From Deltaproteobacteria bacterium (GTDB taxonomy: Bacteria; Desulfobacterota; Desulfobacteria; Desulfobacterales; SURF-15): a stretch of DNA of 8,439 nt. Of the stretch, positions 5,246-8,439 are shown in pieces. The stretch is taken from positions 1 to 8,439 of the forward strand of contig JAHEHB010000233.1 in assembly GCA_024644775.1 (NCBI GenBank), in the 5' to 3' direction. Position numbers and translations under genes: made by a program. Every line of letters begins with the position of its first letter. Position 1 is the stretch's first letter. The notes beneath the pieces are model-generated. The model made no database searches and was not told where the DNA came from. It saw only the letters and a program-made list of their open reading frames with translations.

Positions 5246-7774
5246 CTAAAAAAGATCATCCAAGTCCGAGTCCCCTCCACCTGGCATCTCGCCGAATTCC
5301 TGGAGATATTTCTGTATCAACTCGCTTTCCCGTTGGGTATACATTTTATCTTCTTCAAACTCAAACCAGACAGCCCTTTCATTATCTTCCAGTTCTTTGA
5401 GTAAAGATACACGCAGATTGTCTGTGCCTTTTATTGTTAATACATGCTTATCTTGATCACACAGTGTGAAAACACCTTCTGTTTCAGAAAGCTGTTGAAC
5501 GGTTTCTGAATCAAGAGCCAACCAGCGTAACGGTGGAGGTGCATTACATCTCATATGGAGTCGCAGATCACACTGCAAACATCGCATCGCTTCCTTTCGT
5601 GCCTGCTCCGCTGTAAGGCCCAGCTGCACTTCTTCAAATGTTTTGTGACGCGCTTCCATCTTAATTTCCGGGACCCTTTCACGGGGCCCCGTTGCAAAAT
5701 TTTCGTCGCGACCTAAATTCTGAATAGGAGATTCTCTCTGAAACAGGACTTCCTCAATATCTCCGTTGCCACTCAGAGCTTTGTCGATGGCGGCAGCGGC
5801 TGTTCTGCCTGCAGCAATTGCGTGAACGATGGCACCCGAATGGGTTGTCAAATCACCCCCGGCATACAGGCCTTTAACGCCAGCCTGAAGGGTTTCAGAA
5901 TCCACAACAATGCGCCCATTTTCAATAGAAATGAGGCCATCTGCTTCCAAGAACGATAAATTCGTTGCCTGGCCGACTGCCATGATGATCTGATCCCCCT
6001 CAATGATTTTTCTCGAATCACCGAACTCCGGGCAAAAATTACCCTCTTCATCAAACACACAGGTGCACTGCACCAACTCCATACCGTGGATCCGGCCGCC
6101 TTTACTTAGAATTCGATGGGGGCCCCAGGTAGGCAAAATATTCACACCTTCTGCAACCGCACCTTCGATTTCCCATTCGTGCGCCGGCATTTCTTCTTCA
6201 CATTCAAGACAGATCATGGAAACGGTTTTAGCGCCACAACGTTTGGCGGTAAGCGCCACATCCACAGCTACGTTTCCACCTCCAACGACGATCACCCGGT
6301 CCTTTAATTGGAATCTTTTTCCCCTTGCCACCGCTTCAAGAAACTCAACTCCCCACAAAACGTCTGTCAACGAACCCTCCAGTGAATCAGAACCGTCAAC
6401 AGCAATCCGTTTACTTAAAGACGCCCCCATGCCCAAAAAAATGGCGTTATGTCCGTCATCCTTAAGATCCTGAATAGTGAAATCCTTACCAAGGGTGTGA
6501 TTGGGTCTAAAATCGATTCCTATATTCAAAATGCGATCGACTTCAGATTCAACGATAGACGTGGGAAGACGATAGGCAGGAATACCGTAACGCATCATAC
6601 CACCGGCTTGGTCTTTTGCTTCAAACAGTGTTACGGCATGTCCTTTTTTCCGAAGATAAAAAGCGGTGGTCAAACCTGCCGGACCGGCACCCACCACCGC
6701 AATTTTCTTACCCGTATCTTCAGCAACTTGAACCGGTGGGTTGTTTGCACCGTCTGCCGCGTATCGTTTTAGCGCACAGATGGATATCGGTTCATTGACC
6801 TCGCCTCGGCGACATACCGCTTCGCAGGGGTGAAAGCAAACTCTTCCGAGAATTCCGGGAAGCGGAACCTTCTCTATGATTACGGCATTCGATTCGTCCA
6901 ATTTTCCTTGAGATATAAGGCGTACATATTCCGGAACATCGATGTTTGCGGGACATGCGGACCGACACGGCACAAGTTCTTCTTTCTTCTTGCCGGGTTG
7001 AACGGATTTATCCATCAAAGCGCCGGTTGGACAGACCTCCACACACGCCGTACAAAACTTACAGCCCGATTCTGCTAACGTTGGACCCAAGGTCCCAACT
7101 TGTATCTGTCCATACGAATCGAACACAAACCCAAAAGCCTCAATTCCTCTTAGATCCCTGCAGACACGGACGCATCGTGTGCAGCCGATGCAGAGATTAT
7201 AATCCCGGGTATAAAGGGGATCTTCTTTAAGTAAAGGTAAATCGGTTGGAATCCACTTTGGTGTGATATCTGAAATTCCAATATATTCTGCCACATTCTG
7301 CAATTCACAACGCCCGAATTGGGGACAGCACCTTTCAGTCTCCGGAACATTGGTGGAACATTGTGTGCGGCTGCATCCTTCTTGTTGTGCACACGTTAAA
7401 CACGCATGGGGGTGCCGAGCGAGAATGGGTAACAAATTCTCCTGTCGTTCGGCTTTGATTCGATCATTGTCCGTTGTGACATCCATTCCTTCCCACACGT
7501 CATTTGCACAGGATCCCACTAGGTCTGGTTCACCTTTCACCTCCACAACACACAGGCCGCACCCTTTTCCAAATTCGCCCGGCATGGTAGTTTCGAGCTT
7601 CTTCTCACCCTGATACACGATTTGGGAGGATGGGCAATCTTTTGCAGGAGGAAGATCGGGATGGTAGCACAACGTCGGAATAAAAATATCGACGAGTCTC
7701 GCTGCCTCAAGAATGGTTGTTCTGAGCGGGATTTCGATCGTTCGATCATTGATGGTAATCGTCACAGTGTTCAA
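5246..7774 (-). CDS. NuoG/GltD-like iron-sulfur FAD NAD(P)-dependent oxidoreductase with extra C-terminal domain
   Basis: An 842-residue multidomain protein, read from the called start. Order: [2Fe-2S] domain (Cys36, 72, 75, 89, with an insert after Cys36); NuoG-type cluster His121-x3-Cys125-x2-Cys128-x5-Cys134; two ferredoxin-like [4Fe-4S] motifs (Cys195/198/201/205 and 238/241/244/248); GltD-type cysteine domain (270, 274, 313, 317, 321); FAD motif GAGPAG 362-367; NAD(P) motif GGGNVA 498-503; second FAD motif GGD 639-641; CLQC 732-735; and a C-terminal domain about 767-842 discussed in findings. GltD-like enzymes pass electrons between NAD(P)H and iron-sulfur partners; with the upstream ferredoxin gene an NAD(P)H:ferredoxin role is likely. 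The NADPH-binding arginines of GltD are replaced by ICLE (Glu524), which may indicate NADH. The start is TTG at 7774 with AGGA 8 nt upstream; the frame is open to TTG 7852, but homology begins just after 7774 and no earlier ATG exists. Confidence 0.9.
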   Translation of the reverse strand: MNTVTITINDRTIEIPLRTTILEAARLVDIFIPTLCYHPDLPPAKDCPSSQIVYQGEKKLETTMPGEFGKGCGLCVVEVKGEPDLVGSCANDVWEGMDVTTDNDRIKAERQENLLPILARHPHACLTCAQQEGCSRTQCSTNVPETERCCPQFGRCELQNVAEYIGISDITPKWIPTDLPLLKEDPLYTRDYNLCIGCTRCVRVCRDLRGIEAFGFVFDSYGQIQVGTLGPTLAESGCKFCTACVEVCPTGALMDKSVQPGKKKEELVPCRSACPANIDVPEYVRLISQGKLDESNAVIIEKVPLPGILGRVCFHPCEAVCRRGEVNEPISICALKRYAADGANNPPVQVAEDTGKKIAVVGAGPAGLTTAFYLRKKGHAVTLFEAKDQAGGMMRYGIPAYRLPTSIVESEVDRILNIGIDFRPNHTLGKDFTIQDLKDDGHNAIFLGMGASLSKRIAVDGSDSLEGSLTDVLWGVEFLEAVARGKRFQLKDRVIVVGGGNVAVDVALTAKRCGAKTVSMICLECEEEMPAHEWEIEGAVAEGVNILPTWGPHRILSKGGRIHGMELVQCTCVFDEEGNFCPEFGDSRKIIEGDQIIMAVGQATNLSFLEADGLISIENGRIVVDSETLQAGVKGLYAGGDLTTHSGAIVHAIAAGRTAAAAIDKALSGNGDIEEVLFQRESPIQNLGRDENFATGPRERVPEIKMEARHKTFEEVQLGLTAEQARKEAMRCLQCDLRLHMRCNAPPPLRWLALDSETVQQLSETEGVFTLCDQDKHVLTIKGTDNLRVSLLKELEDNERAVWFEFEEDKMYTQRESELIQKYLQEFGEMPGGGDSDLDDLF

Positions 7775-7782
7775 ACTCAATT

Positions 7783-7786
7783 TCCT
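7783..7786 (-). promoter_or_regulatory. Ribosome-binding site that decides the oxidoreductase start
   Basis: AGGA (as AGGAAA, 7781-7786 on the reverse strand) lies 8 nt before TTG 7774. The other candidates are worse: TTG 7852 has no Shine-Dalgarno sequence, TTG 7780 is too close to this one, and GTG 7765 is too far. The first in-frame ATG lies inside the [2Fe-2S] domain and would destroy it. Confidence 0.55.
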
Positions 7787-7858
7787 ATCATTGCCCGACC
7801 GGAAGCATCGTTCACAAGTTTCGCACCCCTTTTTCTCGGTGAAAAGATGCAAGACGTA

Positions 7859-7887
7859 TGTCGGATGATATTTTTGAGGGCAAAATA
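7859..7887 (+). repeat. Left 29-bp terminal inverted repeat
   Basis: Perfect reverse complement of 8034-8062. The match stops abruptly at both sides: the next outward pair (7858/8063) and the next inward pair (7888/8033) do not match. Confidence 0.9.
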
Positions 7888-8033
7888 CTTTCGAAAAGGG
7901 CTAGGACAACGGCACATACGACTTTGACAATGGCGCTTAAACAAAACATAAACGTTTCAGGCATCTACATACACCGCCTTTGTGCCTATTCAGGCGGTTC
8001 GTTATCGGGTGCTGCCAAACCGCATCGTGTCAT

Positions 8034-8062
8034 TATTTTGCCCTCAAAAATATCATCCGACA
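8034..8062 (-). repeat. Right 29-bp terminal inverted repeat
   Basis: Perfect reverse complement of 7859-7887. It ends 54 bp before the ferredoxin stop codon. Confidence 0.9.
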
Positions 8063-8116
8063 ACCATCAACCGGCACTCGAGTAAAACTGGGGGTGTGAA
8101 ACTCGCGCCTAACTTT

Positions 8117-8407
8117 TCACCACGAATGGGAGATTGCGCCTGACCGGCATACCTCCACGCAGGGTAACGGCGGCCGGTTGGATGCGGGTTTGCACGGATT
8201 GCATTCGTACTTTAATTTTTTCTTTTTTTCCTCAACAACAATCGCAACCGGCTCGCCTCGCATGGGATCGTTCGGGTCTTCGTCCACCACTCCAAAAATA
8301 TCGGCAGGACAAGCCGTGACACAATCGCCACATCCGTTGCAAATATCCGTATCGATGGTAATGAAATAATCTCCAGAACCGTCTTTATACCCATAATTTG
8401 CCAGCAT
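8117..8407 (-). CDS. 2[4Fe-4S] ferredoxin with extended second cluster motif
   Basis: A complete 96-residue protein. Cluster I is the classical C-x2-C-x2-C-x3-C-P (Cys23, 26, 29, 33; CNGCGDCVTACP). Cluster II is C-x2-C-x10-C-x3-C (Cys69, 72, 83, 87), with a ten-residue loop KPASNRPPLP instead of the usual two and no proline after the last Cys. Longer cluster-II loops are known in Allochromatium-type ferredoxins, including some that serve anaerobic aromatic metabolism, and they give unusual redox potentials. A lysine-rich stretch (EEKKKKLKYE, 59-68) lies between the clusters. ATG 8407 follows GGAGG by 7 nt and is directly preceded by an in-frame TGA, so the start is secure. It precedes the oxidoreductase on the same strand, with the inverted-repeat element between; it is probably that enzyme's electron partner. 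The remaining 32 bp (8408-8439) holds only its ribosome-binding site. Confidence 0.92.
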   Translation of the reverse strand: MLANYGYKDGSGDYFITIDTDICNGCGDCVTACPADIFGVVDEDPNDPMRGEPVAIVVEEKKKKLKYECNPCKPASNRPPLPCVEVCRSGAISHSW

Positions 8408-8439
8408 TCAGTATCCTCCAAATTTAGTTCTAATGTTCG

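Larger units (their letters stand above)
7859..8062. mobile_element. 204-bp MITE-like element with perfect 29-bp terminal inverted repeats
   Basis: The left end (7859-7887) and right end (8034-8062) are exact reverse complements over 29 bp; both begin TGTCGGATGATATTTTTGAG when read inward. The 146-bp interior encodes no plausible protein; on the reverse strand an ATG directly follows the repeat but is stopped after 15 codons, as expected if a transposase gene had been deleted internally. A 7-bp inner stem ACCGCCT/AGGCGGT (7973-7979, 7992-7998) is also present. No target-site duplication is visible. The element sits between the ferredoxin and oxidoreductase genes. It is most likely a non-autonomous derivative of an insertion sequence whose family I cannot name with confidence; a regulatory hairpin is the alternative. 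Confidence 0.7.

Noticed and set aside
7858..8085. Plus-strand 75-codon frame running across the inverted-repeat element
   Set aside because: Its ends are the two arms of the repeat translated, so it is produced by the element's structure and resembles no protein.

Overview
The window looks like a piece of a strictly anaerobic bacterium of the Desulfobacterota type (sulfate reducer or syntroph). This is an inference. It rests on the large NuoG/GltD-like iron-sulfur flavoprotein beside a two-cluster ferredoxin, the cytoplasmic arylsulfotransferase-like protein, and the DUF2080/GNAT pair. No rRNA, tRNA or CRISPR array was seen, so the taxonomy stays soft.

Layout. (1) 1-1425, minus strand: a visibly G+C-rich two-gene unit. 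A recognisable sigma70-type promoter (1397-1425) leads to an SDR dehydrogenase (504-1259) and then a proline-racemase-superfamily enzyme cut off by the window's left edge (1-460). (2) 1781-2989, plus strand, more A+T-rich: a six-repeat beta-propeller arylsulfotransferase-like protein without a signal peptide. (3) 2990-4579: a thinly coding stretch holding one intact gene, a PHP-family metal-dependent phosphoesterase (3493-4131, minus). It is flanked by two gene remnants: a PAS/sensor-kinase fragment (3277-3492, minus) and a short stub of a cyclodeaminase/cyclohydrolase-family protein (4279-4437, plus). (4) 4580-5232, plus strand: a tight pair, a 62-aa DUF2080-like small protein and a GNAT acetyltransferase. 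(5) 5246-8407, minus strand: a 2[4Fe-4S] ferredoxin (8117-8407) followed by an 842-aa multi-cluster NAD(P)H/FAD oxidoreductase (5246-7774). They are separated by a 204-bp element with perfect 29-bp terminal inverted repeats (7859-8062), most likely a MITE.

How the genes may work together. The ferredoxin and oxidoreductase form a plausible NAD(P)H:ferredoxin electron-transfer pair of the kind that serves anaerobic CoA-thioester or aromatic metabolism; the substrate pathway is not visible here. The SDR and racemase-family enzyme look like a small catabolic unit for a hydroxylated or chiral amino or hydroxy acid. The DUF2080/GNAT pair looks regulatory.

The points most worth a second look are: the perfect inverted-repeat element between two redox genes; a C-terminal domain on the flavoprotein that resembles a catalytically degenerate GIY-YIG fold; the small-protein/GNAT pair; and gene fragments that mark the centre of the window as a rearrangement site.
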